Below, one piece after another: positions 7,221 to 14,355 of a DNA stretch of 21,522 nt. Position 1 is the stretch's first letter. Each line of letters starts with the position of its first letter. Location: positions 1 to 21,522 of the forward strand of contig JACKET010000035.1 in NCBI GenBank assembly GCA_020632875.1, in the 5' to 3' direction. A program made the position numbers and the translations under genes. Source of the DNA: Alphaproteobacteria bacterium. Its GTDB lineage: Bacteria > Myxococcota_A > UBA796 > GCA-2862545. Below the pieces are notes generated by a model. That model did no database searches and had not been told where the DNA came from. It saw only the letters and a program-made list of their open reading frames with translations.

Positions 7221-9098
7221 CTACCGGGCGAGCCAGTCGCGGAAGGCGTCGAAGCCCTCCTGCTCGCGCCAGAAGCAGTAGTGCGGGTCGTAGGAGCCCT
7301 GGGCCTCGCAGGTCGACACCGTCGCGTCGGGCAGCGCCTGTGCGAGCGCTTCGGCCGTGAAGTCGGGCGTCTGGCGGTCTCCCGGGGCGATGAGCACGTG
7401 GATCGGCAGGGTCTCGTCGCGCGCGACGGCCATCGGATCGGAGGGGTCCATCTGCCACTGGAACAGCATGGCCGCAGGGTGCAGCCGGTCGATGCCGTCC
7501 CAGGTGGGCTCGGGGAGGCCGAGCACGGCGCCGAGCAGGCTCGCGGTGTCGAGCTCGTCGGGGACCTCGGCGCCGAACAGCGGGAACACGGCGGCGAGGA
7601 GCTCGGGATCGATGCCCGTGATGAGCCCGGTGTCGAAGAAGTAGTGCAGGAACAGGCCGCCCGTGCCGGACACGAACGCGGACTCGTACGCCCCGGGGGC
7701 CATGGCGACGCCGAGGTGCGTGGTGACGGCCCCGAGCGAGTGCCCGCTCGTGCGGACGCGGCTCGTGTCGATGCTCACGCCGTCCGGCAGGTCGGCGTCG
7801 AGCCCGAGCTCGACGTAGCGGCGCAGCAGGTACCCATCGAGCGCGGTCTGGCGGTGGTTGTCGCGCCACGCGGGCGCGTTGACGATGTTGTAGAAGCCGA
7901 GCGAGGTGTCGTAGCCCTCGTCGATGAGCGGGTACCGCGTGCCGTACAGCGAGGCGTCGCGCCCGATCGCGGCCCACCCCTCGTCGGCGAGGATCTGGGC
8001 GATGGCGCGCCCATCGTCGGCACGGGTGCGGCGCTGCACGATGTTGTACGCGTGCCCGCCGGTGCCGTGGTCGTGCAGGAGGACGCCGGCGGCCGGGCCC
8101 CGCGGCACGCTGAGCGTGATGCGCATCATCTCGGGCTCGGGATCCGCGAGGGGCCACTGGATCCAGCCCGTGTCGACGGCCGCATCGGAGATGTGTGCGA
8201 TGCCGGGCGACATGTACGGGCGCTCGGCGAGGCCCTGGTAGTTCAGCACCGGGAGCTCGGCCTCGTACACGTCGAGCGGCCAGGTCGCGTCGAGCGGGAC
8301 GACGAGGGGAGGGGAGCCCACCAGCGGACCCTGGTACGCGACGGACGTGCCGCCGTCGGCGTACGTGACGGTCGCGACGGTCGCGGCCTTGCCGGACGGC
8401 GTGACGCCCTGCTCGTAGCGGAGCTCGGTGACGCGGCGCCAGACGAGGGATGGCGTGGACCAGCGCGCGTCGGCGTCGGCGGCGAGGGCGCGGAGCTCGC
8501 CCGTGGCGTCCTGCACCGTGAACACCGTGGCGCTCGCGACGGGGGACTCCACACCGAGCGCCTCGAGGGCCTCCGTGACGGCCGTGGGGGCCGACCAGCC
8601 CGCCGGGGCGTGGCCTCCGGCGGCTTCGGTCACGACGACCGCGTACCGGCCGCCGGATCGCGGGGGCGACCCGAGGGTCGGCGCGACGGCGAGGGTGTTC
8701 GGCGCGTAGAACGGGTCTCCGCCGGGGTCGGCGACGAACCGCAGGTCGAGCGGGTGCAGGGCGAGGTCGTCGAGGTCGATCCAGAGCACCGGGTCGTCAG
8801 TGGTGCCGGGCAGGCTCGCGGGGAGGTCGAGCGGGCCGTCGAAGCGGAAGTACGCCGGGGTGTCGTTGCCGAAGCCGGTGGTGGCCTGCTCGACGCGCCG
8901 GACCCAGCCGCCGAGGATGCCCGCCGCGAGGGGGACCTCGGACTCCGGGAAGCCCTCGAGCACGGAGGCTCCGGGGAGATCGTCGGAGGGGAACGGCACG
9001 TCGAGGAAGTGCTCGGCGCGCGCGGGGTCGATGTGGGCCGCGATGCCCACGGGCCCGGTGGATTCGGGGGCACAAGCCAGGAGGGTGAGCCAGATCAT
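7221..9098 (-). CDS. Secreted alpha/beta hydrolase, likely lipoprotein
   Basis: A 625-residue protein. The catalytic triad can be read as Ser454 in the nucleophile elbow GHSLG (452-456), Asp574 in APGDRQTPD and His606 in YDPHYCFW; an oxyanion-type HDHGTGG motif lies near residue 340. The N-terminal 300 residues are a large domain rich in strands, typical of Myxococcota lipase/esterase-like proteins with a long N-terminal extension. The first residues MIWLTLLAC look like a lipobox with Cys9, an extremely short signal with no positive n-region; no nearby upstream start codon would lengthen it, and no Shine-Dalgarno is visible. It lies 63 bp after the histidine kinase on the same strand and probably shares its transcript. 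The substrate (lipid, polyester or other ester) cannot be inferred. Hydrolase fold is secure; the lipoprotein call less so. Confidence 0.88.
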   Translation of the reverse strand: MIWLTLLACAPESTGPVGIAAHIDPARAEHFLDVPFPSDDLPGASVLEGFPESEVPLAAGILGGWVRRVEQATTGFGNDTPAYFRFDGPLDLPASLPGTTDDPVLWIDLDDLALHPLDLRFVADPGGDPFYAPNTLAVAPTLGSPPRSGGRYAVVVTEAAGGHAPAGWSAPTAVTEALEALGVESPVASATVFTVQDATGELRALAADADARWSTPSLVWRRVTELRYEQGVTPSGKAATVATVTYADGGTSVAYQGPLVGSPPLVVPLDATWPLDVYEAELPVLNYQGLAERPYMSPGIAHISDAAVDTGWIQWPLADPEPEMMRITLSVPRGPAAGVLLHDHGTGGHAYNIVQRRTRADDGRAIAQILADEGWAAIGRDASLYGTRYPLIDEGYDTSLGFYNIVNAPAWRDNHRQTALDGYLLRRYVELGLDADLPDGVSIDTSRVRTSGHSLGAVTTHLGVAMAPGAYESAFVSGTGGLFLHYFFDTGLITGIDPELLAAVFPLFGAEVPDELDTASLLGAVLGLPEPTWDGIDRLHPAAMLFQWQMDPSDPMAVARDETLPIHVLIAPGDRQTPDFTAEALAQALPDATVSTCEAQGSYDPHYCFWREQEGFDAFRDWLAR

Positions 9099-9161
9099 GG
9101 GCGCCGATGTAGCCCGATCGCGGGCCTCGAAACCGAAAACGATCGAAACGCGCCCGTCGGC

Positions 9162-11015
9162 TCAGCCCGGCGGACGGGAGACCGTGATCCGGAACACCGT
9201 GCCGCCGCCGTCGCGGGGGCCCGCGTGGAGCTCTCCTTCGAGCAGCCGCACGTGGTGGCGCACCAGCGCGAGCCCCAGCCCGAGGCCGCCGTGCCTGCGG
9301 GTGTACGACATGTCGCGCTGCTGGAAGGGCTGGAGGAGCTGATCGAGCAGCGCCGGGTCGACGCCGGGGCCCCGGTCGGCGACCTCGACCACGAGCCCCG
9401 GATCGAGGGTGGCCGAGACCTGTACCTCGCCGCCGAAGCGCATGGCGTTCTCGATCAGGTGCGCCACGGCCTGCTCCAGGTGGCGGCGGGCGACCGGGAA
9501 GGTGCCGGCCTCGCACCGGAGGGACCCGCCGGGCCCCAGCAGACCCGCGAGCAGCGCGTGCACGTCGAGCGTCTCGCGCGTCCCGAGGTCTGCGGTCTCG
9601 AGGTCGGTGAGCTCGAGGATCCGCTCGATGAGCGCCCGCAGGCGGGCCGATGCCGATTCCACGTTCCCGAGGTCGTCCAGCGCGGCGTCGGTGTCGCCGT
9701 CGTCGAGGGCTTCGCGCACGAGCTCGGCGTAGCCCTGGATGGCGTTGAGGGGCGTGCGGAGCTCGTGGCTCACCATCGCCAGGAAGGCCGACTTGGCGCG
9801 ACTCGCGTCCAGCGCGCGGTTCCACGCCACCTCGAGGGCCCGGTTCTGCTCGCGCAGGGCCTCGGTGCGCTCCTGCACGACGGCTTCGAGCGCGGCCGTG
9901 CGCAGCCGCAGGAGCTCGTTCTCGCGCTCGTGCCGCTCGAGGGCGTGCTGGCTGCGGAGCTCCTCGATGGCCCGGGTGCGGTCGGCGTCCAGGCGGCCCT
10001 GCTCGAGCGCGAAGCGGCGCCGGTGCCACAGGCAGGCCTCTTCGAACCGCCCCGCGGCTTCGAGACGCAGCGCGAGGGCCTCGGCGAGCTCGCTCGCGAC
10101 GTCCTCGTGGCCCTCGGCGAGCGCGATGCCCTCGCGCAGCACGGGCTCGGCCTCCGGATCGTCGAGGGCCGCGAGCGCCGCGCCGAGCACCAGTCGGGCG
10201 CCCGCGCGACGCAGGGGGTTCCCGGTGGCATCCCAGTACGCGAGGGCCTCTCGTGCGGGCTCCACGGCCCCCGCGGCGTCGCCCGACGACCGGCGCGCGG
10301 ACGCAAGACCCTCCAGCACCCGCATCCGGATGGCCTCCGGGACCGAAGCGCCCGCGAGATCACGCGCCGAGGCGAGGTGCGACACCGCTTCGTCGCTCCG
10401 CCCGACCCGGAGCAGCAGCATGCCGAGGTTGATGCGCTGCTGGACCACCAACCCCTCCTGGCCGTCGAGGGCCAGGGCCACGGCGAGGCCGCGCTCCAGG
10501 TGCTCGATGGCGAGGGGCAGGTTGCGCTCGGCTGCGTACAGCGTGGCGAGGTTGTTGTGGACGATGGCGAGCACCTCGCGCGCCGCCCCATCCGCGAGGG
10601 GCTCGAGGAGCGCGAGGGCCGCGAGGTTGCTGGAGAGCGCGCGTTCGCGGAGGCCGAGCTGCTTCAGCGCCACGCCCTCCTGGGCGTGGAGCTCGGCCGC
10701 CAGCAGGGGATCGAGCAGCGTTCCTTCGAGACCCTCCCGCGCGAAGCCCCACGAGGCCCGCGCGTCGCCGCTCGCCAGCGCTGCGACCGCCCGGACGAGC
10801 AGCGCGTGTGCCCGGCGCTCCGGCTCGGAGGTCGCGGACAACACGTCGGCGGCGAGCGCGTCCGCGGCATCGTGATCCAGGCGGTTCGCCGCGGCCTGGG
10901 CCCGCGCCAGCCGCGCCTCGATGCTGCTGCCCGCGGAGCCCCACAGCGCGCGGAGCGCGGCGCGCAGAGCAGGCCCCTGCGCGTGTGCGGCTTCCGTGGG
11001 GGTCTCGGGGTCCAT
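9162..11015 (-). CDS. Cytoplasmic TPR-containing sensor histidine kinase
   Basis: A 617-residue protein with no signal peptide or membrane segment. Residues about 30-340 are a series of TPR-like helical hairpins (for example NNLATLYAAERNLPLAIEHLERGL). Residues about 350-400 form a charged coiled coil rich in Arg/Glu. The HisKA domain has FLAMVSHELRTPLN with phospho-accepting His417. The HATPase_c domain shows the N box (LIENAMRFG, Asn523), G1 box (DRGPG, Asp547), F-type segment (LLQPF) and G2 box (GGLGLGL, 576-582). All residues needed for autophosphorylation are present. No receiver domain or response regulator occurs in the window, so it is an orphan kinase whose TPR region presumably receives a protein signal. 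It lies 37 bp after the thrombospondin-3 lipoprotein and 63 bp before the hydrolase, all on minus, suggesting one operon. Confidence 0.93.
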   Translation of the reverse strand: MDPETPTEAAHAQGPALRAALRALWGSAGSSIEARLARAQAAANRLDHDAADALAADVLSATSEPERRAHALLVRAVAALASGDARASWGFAREGLEGTLLDPLLAAELHAQEGVALKQLGLRERALSSNLAALALLEPLADGAAREVLAIVHNNLATLYAAERNLPLAIEHLERGLAVALALDGQEGLVVQQRINLGMLLLRVGRSDEAVSHLASARDLAGASVPEAIRMRVLEGLASARRSSGDAAGAVEPAREALAYWDATGNPLRRAGARLVLGAALAALDDPEAEPVLREGIALAEGHEDVASELAEALALRLEAAGRFEEACLWHRRRFALEQGRLDADRTRAIEELRSQHALERHERENELLRLRTAALEAVVQERTEALREQNRALEVAWNRALDASRAKSAFLAMVSHELRTPLNAIQGYAELVREALDDGDTDAALDDLGNVESASARLRALIERILELTDLETADLGTRETLDVHALLAGLLGPGGSLRCEAGTFPVARRHLEQAVAHLIENAMRFGGEVQVSATLDPGLVVEVADRGPGVDPALLDQLLQPFQQRDMSYTRRHGGLGLGLALVRHHVRLLEGELHAGPRDGGGTVFRITVSRPPG

Positions 11016-11052
11016 GCCCGATTCTAGCGGAGCCGTTCCCCCGGATGGGCCC

Positions 11053-12042
11053 TCACTCGTCGGGGATCTCGGTCTGCACGCCCGCGCCGTACCAGCTCAC
11101 GGGGTGCGTGGCGACGACGGAGGCATCGCCCGTGGCGGGGTCGAAGAAGGTCACGTCGCCCGACGCCGAGAAGGCGTAGATCGCGTCCTGCCAGCCGGCC
11201 AGGCCCCAGATGCTGGCGGCCGGGAACGTCGCGAGGGTCGACAGGATGGACCCGTTCGCCGGATTGACCTCGACGATGGAGTCGACCCCGGCGGTCGTCA
11301 CGGCCGCGTACGTGCCCACGCCCACGATGCTGAACGCGTCGCCGCTGCTGCTCGTTCCGGGACCGTACCCACCGATGGGCGTGAGCGTGACGGGCCCGCC
11401 GGCGTTCTCGGTGACGAGCGCCCAGCCGCCGCTGTTCGCGATGGCGATCAGGCTGTCGCGGTCGGGCTCGAGCACGCCCTGCGGCACGAACGTGAGCCCG
11501 TTGCCGTAGGTCGGGAGCGTGCCCCGCAGCCAGCACTCGGCCGTCTGCGGGTGGCAGATGTAGAGCTCGGTGAACGTCATGACCCACAGCACGCCGTAGC
11601 GGTCGATGGCGAGGTCGGTCATGGTCCCGATGCCCGGCGCGCCGATGAGCTCGATCGCGTAGTCGTTCACGTTGAACGTGTAGAGCTCGGACGCCGTGTG
11701 GGGGTAGACGAGCTCGTTGATCGCCCGACCCGGTCGGTCGGGGTCTTCGGGGAACAGGTCGAAGTCGTTCGGGATCAGGTCGCCGTCGAGATCGGTGTCG
11801 CACAGGTCGCCCTCGCCGTCGGCGTCGAGGTCGAGCTGATCGGGATTCGGCACGTCGGGACAGTTGTCTTCGGACGCGTCGACGCCGTCGCTGTCGGGAT
11901 CGACGATCGGCGGTGGAGGAACGTCGGTGTCGGGGACGTCGCCGGTTTCTTCGATCGGGGTGGGCGGGACGGGCGTCTCGGCGGTGGGGGTGCAGCCGAG
12001 GACGAGCGCGAACAGGGGGAGGATTCTCATGCGCAGGGCCAT
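11053..12042 (-). CDS. Lipoprotein with thrombospondin type 3 repeat and propeller-like domain
   Basis: A 329-residue protein. The signal is MALRMRILPLFALVLGC, lipobox LVLGC with Cys17; a second ATG at 12030 would give an equally plausible shorter signal, and neither has a Shine-Dalgarno. Residues 20-47 are Pro/Glu/Asp-rich linker. Residues 48-100 are a thrombospondin type 3 repeat, with DPDSDG, DNCP, N-P-DQ-x-D-x-DADG and GDLCDTDLDGD; in this family the Asp side chains bind calcium and the two Cys form a disulfide. The remaining 230 residues have repeated strands such as TDLAIDRYGVLWVMTF and YAFSASGDVTFFDPATG, resembling a small beta-propeller (NHL/quinoprotein-like). First gene of the minus-strand group. 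Inferred role: outer-membrane-anchored calcium-stabilised binding protein. Confidence 0.87.
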   Translation of the reverse strand: MALRMRILPLFALVLGCTPTAETPVPPTPIEETGDVPDTDVPPPPIVDPDSDGVDASEDNCPDVPNPDQLDLDADGEGDLCDTDLDGDLIPNDFDLFPEDPDRPGRAINELVYPHTASELYTFNVNDYAIELIGAPGIGTMTDLAIDRYGVLWVMTFTELYICHPQTAECWLRGTLPTYGNGLTFVPQGVLEPDRDSLIAIANSGGWALVTENAGGPVTLTPIGGYGPGTSSSGDAFSIVGVGTYAAVTTAGVDSIVEVNPANGSILSTLATFPAASIWGLAGWQDAIYAFSASGDVTFFDPATGDASVVATHPVSWYGAGVQTEIPDE

Positions 12043-12052
12043 ATCCCGAAGC

Positions 12053-12066
12053 GCTGCGGCCGCAGC
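12053..12066. promoter_or_regulatory. 14-bp perfect palindrome, possible operator
   Basis: GCTGCGGCCGCAGC is perfectly self-complementary and ends 11 bp upstream of the minus-strand start at 12042. Position and symmetry would suit a dimeric repressor blocking the three-gene minus-strand group, but palindromes of this kind also arise by chance in very GC-rich DNA. Confidence 0.3.
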
Positions 12067-12144
12067 CGGAAGTCGACGCCGGGCCGATCAGGACGGAGCT
12101 TCGGAGGCCGCTGCACCGGGACCCGCGCCAGGCGGGCCGGAGGG

Positions 12145-12213
12145 GGCGGCGCAGCCGCCGTCGCGAAGCGACCGAGCGCAAGCGAGCCCGGAGGACAGCC
12201 GACGGCGAAGCCG
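12145..12213. repeat. Cluster of GNA-triloop mini-hairpins
   Basis: Three perfect hairpins with three-base loops lie in 69 bp: GGCGGC-GCA-GCCGCC (12145-12159), TCGC-GAA-GCGA (12161-12171) and CGGC-GAA-GCCG (12203-12213). Two contain GCGAAGC, a sequence known to form an exceptionally stable single-stranded DNA mini-hairpin. Between them, 12176-12183 can form a 2-bp stem on a GCAA tetraloop. The arrangement resembles repetitive extragenic palindromic elements. Confidence 0.6.
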
Positions 12214-12282
12214 GGGCGCCCATCGCGAAACCGTCGGTAAGCGACCCGGTCCGGGCGCTTCCATAGCAGGAGGCATGCAAAC

Positions 12283-12287
12283 GGAGG
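12283..12287 (+). promoter_or_regulatory. Ribosome-binding site deciding the 12293 start
   Basis: GGAGG lies 5 nt before ATG 12293. A second in-frame ATG at 12275 is preceded by a perfect AGGAGG (12268-12273), but with only 1 nt spacing, too close for normal initiation; it would also add MQTEVL in front of an otherwise normal lipoprotein signal. Confidence 0.65.
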
Positions 12288-12292
12288 TCCTC

Positions 12293-12922
12293 ATGTCCCG
12301 CACGTTCCCCGGTCTCGCTCTGCTCTCGCTCGCACTCGTCGCCTGTGCGCCGGCCCCGTCCGCGTCGGAGTACGACGGCGAGGACGGCTACACGTACGGC
12401 GGAGGCGAGCTGACCGTGACCTTCGCCGTGGACGAGGGCGACGGGGTCGAGGGCTCCTTCACCCTGCCGGGCTCGTCGCTGGCCGCCATCGAGGCCGACG
12501 CGTTGGTCACGAGCACGGGCCTGTGGTCGGGGCGCTGGGTGACGCCCGAGTGGGACCACGTGAAGTACGACCTGTCGATCGAGCCCGACGGGACGGTCGA
12601 TCTGTCGGGTCTGTCGTCGACGTTCCGCTGTGACATCGACCTCGACGGCGTCGAGCTGCTCCTGCGCGACCAGCACCACTCACCCGACCTGGGCTCGAAC
12701 AACGTCGTGTCCTTCGGGATCTCGAACGCGTACCAGGCGCGCTCCGCGGAGCGCTGGCGCTCGCCGAACCGCGAGGTGCTCACGGAGTCGGGCACGCTGG
12801 TGACCGAGCTCGAGTGGTGGTCGCTCGGTACGTACTGCCCCGAGGACGACGATCTGCTCGTCGGTCGCGGCACGGTCACGGTCACGTGGGACTTCACCGA
12901 GGTGGGCGACGGCCACCTGTGA
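12293..12922 (+). CDS. Lipoprotein of unknown function, 209 residues
   Basis: The start is MSRTFPGLALLSLALVAC with lipobox LVAC and Cys18, followed by a short Ala/Pro/Ser linker. The mature part is predicted from its alternating pattern to be mainly beta strands (YGGGELTVTFAVDEG, GSFTLPG, VTVTWDFTEVG) and has just two further Cys, in TFRCDID and GTYCPED, which could pair. It lacks the acidic stalk seen in its neighbours and I do not recognise the family. Its leader and ribosome-binding region (GGAGGTC then a few bases then ATG-x-C-CGC) closely resemble those of the fibrinogen-like lipoprotein 91 bp downstream, on the same strand, so the two may be co-expressed. A small hairpin follows its stop. 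Confidence 0.82.
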   Translation: MSRTFPGLALLSLALVACAPAPSASEYDGEDGYTYGGGELTVTFAVDEGDGVEGSFTLPGSSLAAIEADALVTSTGLWSGRWVTPEWDHVKYDLSIEPDGTVDLSGLSSTFRCDIDLDGVELLLRDQHHSPDLGSNNVVSFGISNAYQARSAERWRSPNREVLTESGTLVTELEWWSLGTYCPEDDDLLVGRGTVTVTWDFTEVGDGHL

Positions 12923-12928
12923 CCGGGC

Positions 12929-12939
12929 CGGCGGAGCCG
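12929..12939. repeat. GNA-triloop mini-hairpin after the 12922 stop
   Basis: CGGC-GGA-GCCG forms a 4-bp stem with a GGA triloop 6 bp downstream of the stop. It is the same structural type as the cluster at 12145-12213. No T-run follows, so it is unlikely to be a classical intrinsic terminator. Confidence 0.45.
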
Positions 12940-13013
12940 CCGCGCATCGACAGGTTGCCCCGGCATCGGTAGAACGTCGGGGTCCTCCCCGCGAATGGGA
13001 GGTGGAGGTCCGC

Positions 13014-14279
13014 ATGACCCGCACGTCCGCGTTGCTGCTCCTGGTCCTCGTCGCGTGCAAGAGCGCGACGACGGACACCGATACCGAGTCCGACACCGAC
13101 ACCGACACCGATACGGACGCGGACACCGATTCGGACGCGGACACCGATTCGGACGCGGACACCGACTCCGACACGGATGCAGACACCGACACGGACGCGG
13201 ACACGGACACCGATTCGGACACGGACTCCGATACGGACGCGGACACCGATACCGACGCGGATATCGATTCGGACACGGACTCCGACACGGATGCGGACAC
13301 CGATACAGACGCGGACACGGACTCCGATACGGATGCGGACACGGACTCAGATACGGATGCGGACACGGACTCCGATACCGACGCGGACACCGATGCGGAC
13401 ACGGACTCCGATACCGACGCGGACACCGATGCAGACACGGACTCCGATACCGACGCGGACACCGACTCCGACACGGACGCGGATACCGATTCGGACACGG
13501 ACACGGACGCGGATACGGACTCCGACACGGACGCCGACACGGACGCCGACACGGACGCCGATACGGACACCGACACCGGAATGGGGCCCGGACAGTCGCC
13601 AGCCACTGCCGGAGACACGTGTCGCGAGCTCCTCGATCTCGGCGTGACCCAGAGCGGGACCTACTGGATCGACCCGTCCGGCGCGGCGCCCTTCCAGGCC
13701 ACCTGCGACATGGTCACGGATGGCGGGGGCTGGACGCTGATGGCGCGTGTCCACCGGGCGAACGCCAACGACGTGGTCGAGCCGGGGGACTGGTTCGTGG
13801 CCGGCAACAACCCGACGCCGCTGGTCACCGATACCGAGGAATTCGGCGGCTCGCCGTCCTCGTGGGGTGCCACCGTGTTCGAGCCCTACCTCACGGCCCA
13901 CACGGTGGTCGCCCGCTTCGATCTGTTCCAGCAGTCCGACGGCGTCCTGTTCCGCTCCTGGTACAAGGCGGCACCCGCCGCGGCTGTGGGTGCGTGGTTC
14001 CAGGCGGACAACACCCCGACCCTGGTCTGCAGCGACGTCGACCTCACGGCCGACTGCGTGAGCGGCACGATCACCCAGACCTCGGGGACGGGAGCGCCGT
14101 CGGGGGCGACGATGCTCGACGGGATGGTCATCAGCGCGAGCTGTGGCGCCATCCACATGCGAACCGAGGTCGACACGCTGGCGCACTTCTCCGGCATCTG
14201 CACGTGTGACTTCGGTGGGGTCCTGACCACCGACTACCAGTCGCACTGGGGCCACGGTCTGAAGATCTGGTTCCGCTGA
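13014..14279 (+). CDS. Lipoprotein with long acidic stalk and fibrinogen-like head
   Basis: A 421-residue protein. ATG 13014 is chosen over GTG 13002 because GGAGG at 13004-13008 is 5 nt upstream and MTRTSALLLLVLVAC is a lipoprotein signal (Cys15). Residues 21-188 are Asp alternating with Thr, Ser or Ala: 168 residues, the longest stalk in the window. The head (about 189-421) opens with C203-RELLDLG, then the fibrinogen C-terminal hallmark CD-x-TDGGGWT (Cys231, Gly237-Trp240) and ends HWGHGLKIWFR; extra Cys residues could give disulfides. Bacterial proteins with this YCDxxxxGGGWT-type module are known as short, divergent relatives of animal fibrinogen domains, which bind sugars or proteins. 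Inferred role: surface recognition or adhesion. The domain call rests on the GGGWT core. Confidence 0.9.
   Translation: MTRTSALLLLVLVACKSATTDTDTESDTDTDTDTDADTDSDADTDSDADTDSDTDADTDTDADTDTDSDTDSDTDADTDTDADIDSDTDSDTDADTDTDADTDSDTDADTDSDTDADTDSDTDADTDADTDSDTDADTDADTDSDTDADTDSDTDADTDSDTDTDADTDSDTDADTDADTDADTDTDTGMGPGQSPATAGDTCRELLDLGVTQSGTYWIDPSGAAPFQATCDMVTDGGGWTLMARVHRANANDVVEPGDWFVAGNNPTPLVTDTEEFGGSPSSWGATVFEPYLTAHTVVARFDLFQQSDGVLFRSWYKAAPAAAVGAWFQADNTPTLVCSDVDLTADCVSGTITQTSGTGAPSGATMLDGMVISASCGAIHMRTEVDTLAHFSGICTCDFGGVLTTDYQSHWGHGLKIWFR
13074..13577 (+). repeat. 504-nt stalk-coding repeat with 36-nt higher-order unit
   Basis: Codes for residues 21-188 of the fibrinogen-like lipoprotein, all Asp-X dipeptides. 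A 36-nt unit (coding Asp-Thr-Asp-Ser-Asp-Thr-Asp-Ala-Asp-Thr-Asp-Ala) occurs at 13362-13397 and 13398-13433 with a single difference, and its first 30 nt recur from 13434, showing recent tandem duplication on top of the hexamer repeat. Confidence 0.9.
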
Positions 14280-14355
14280 ATCGTCGCCGATCGAGAACCG
14301 CCCGCGCCGTGCGGCCTTGTAGCCACGTGCGCGCTCAGGCCATAGTCGGCGGTCC

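Larger units (their letters stand above)
12043..12292 (+). promoter_or_regulatory. Divergent intergenic region
   Basis: This 250-bp stretch separates the divergent starts at 12042 (minus) and 12293 (plus), so it should hold promoters for both directions. I see a 14-bp palindrome near the minus start and a cluster of triloop mini-hairpins, both listed separately. No convincing -35/-10 pair stands out in this GC-rich sequence, and no ORF with its own ribosome-binding site is evident. Confidence 0.6.

Noticed and set aside
9112..9125. Small hairpin GCCCG-ATCG-CGGGC between kinase and hydrolase
   Set aside because: A 5-bp stem without a T-run is common by chance at this GC content and is not enough for a terminator call.
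6453..11027. 1524-codon open frame on the plus strand
   Set aside because: It lies across five well-supported genes on both strands, has a low-complexity Arg/Gly/Val-rich product and no domain; it is the antisense shadow expected in high-GC DNA.
13074..13577. Possible CRISPR or satellite array
   Set aside because: There are no distinct spacers; the period is 6 nt in frame with a lipoprotein gene and the variation is synonymous or conservative.
12680..13618. Minus-strand Ser-Val-Ser-Ala repeat protein
   Set aside because: The repeat is the complement of the Asp-Thr stalk codons; there is no signal peptide or ribosome-binding site.
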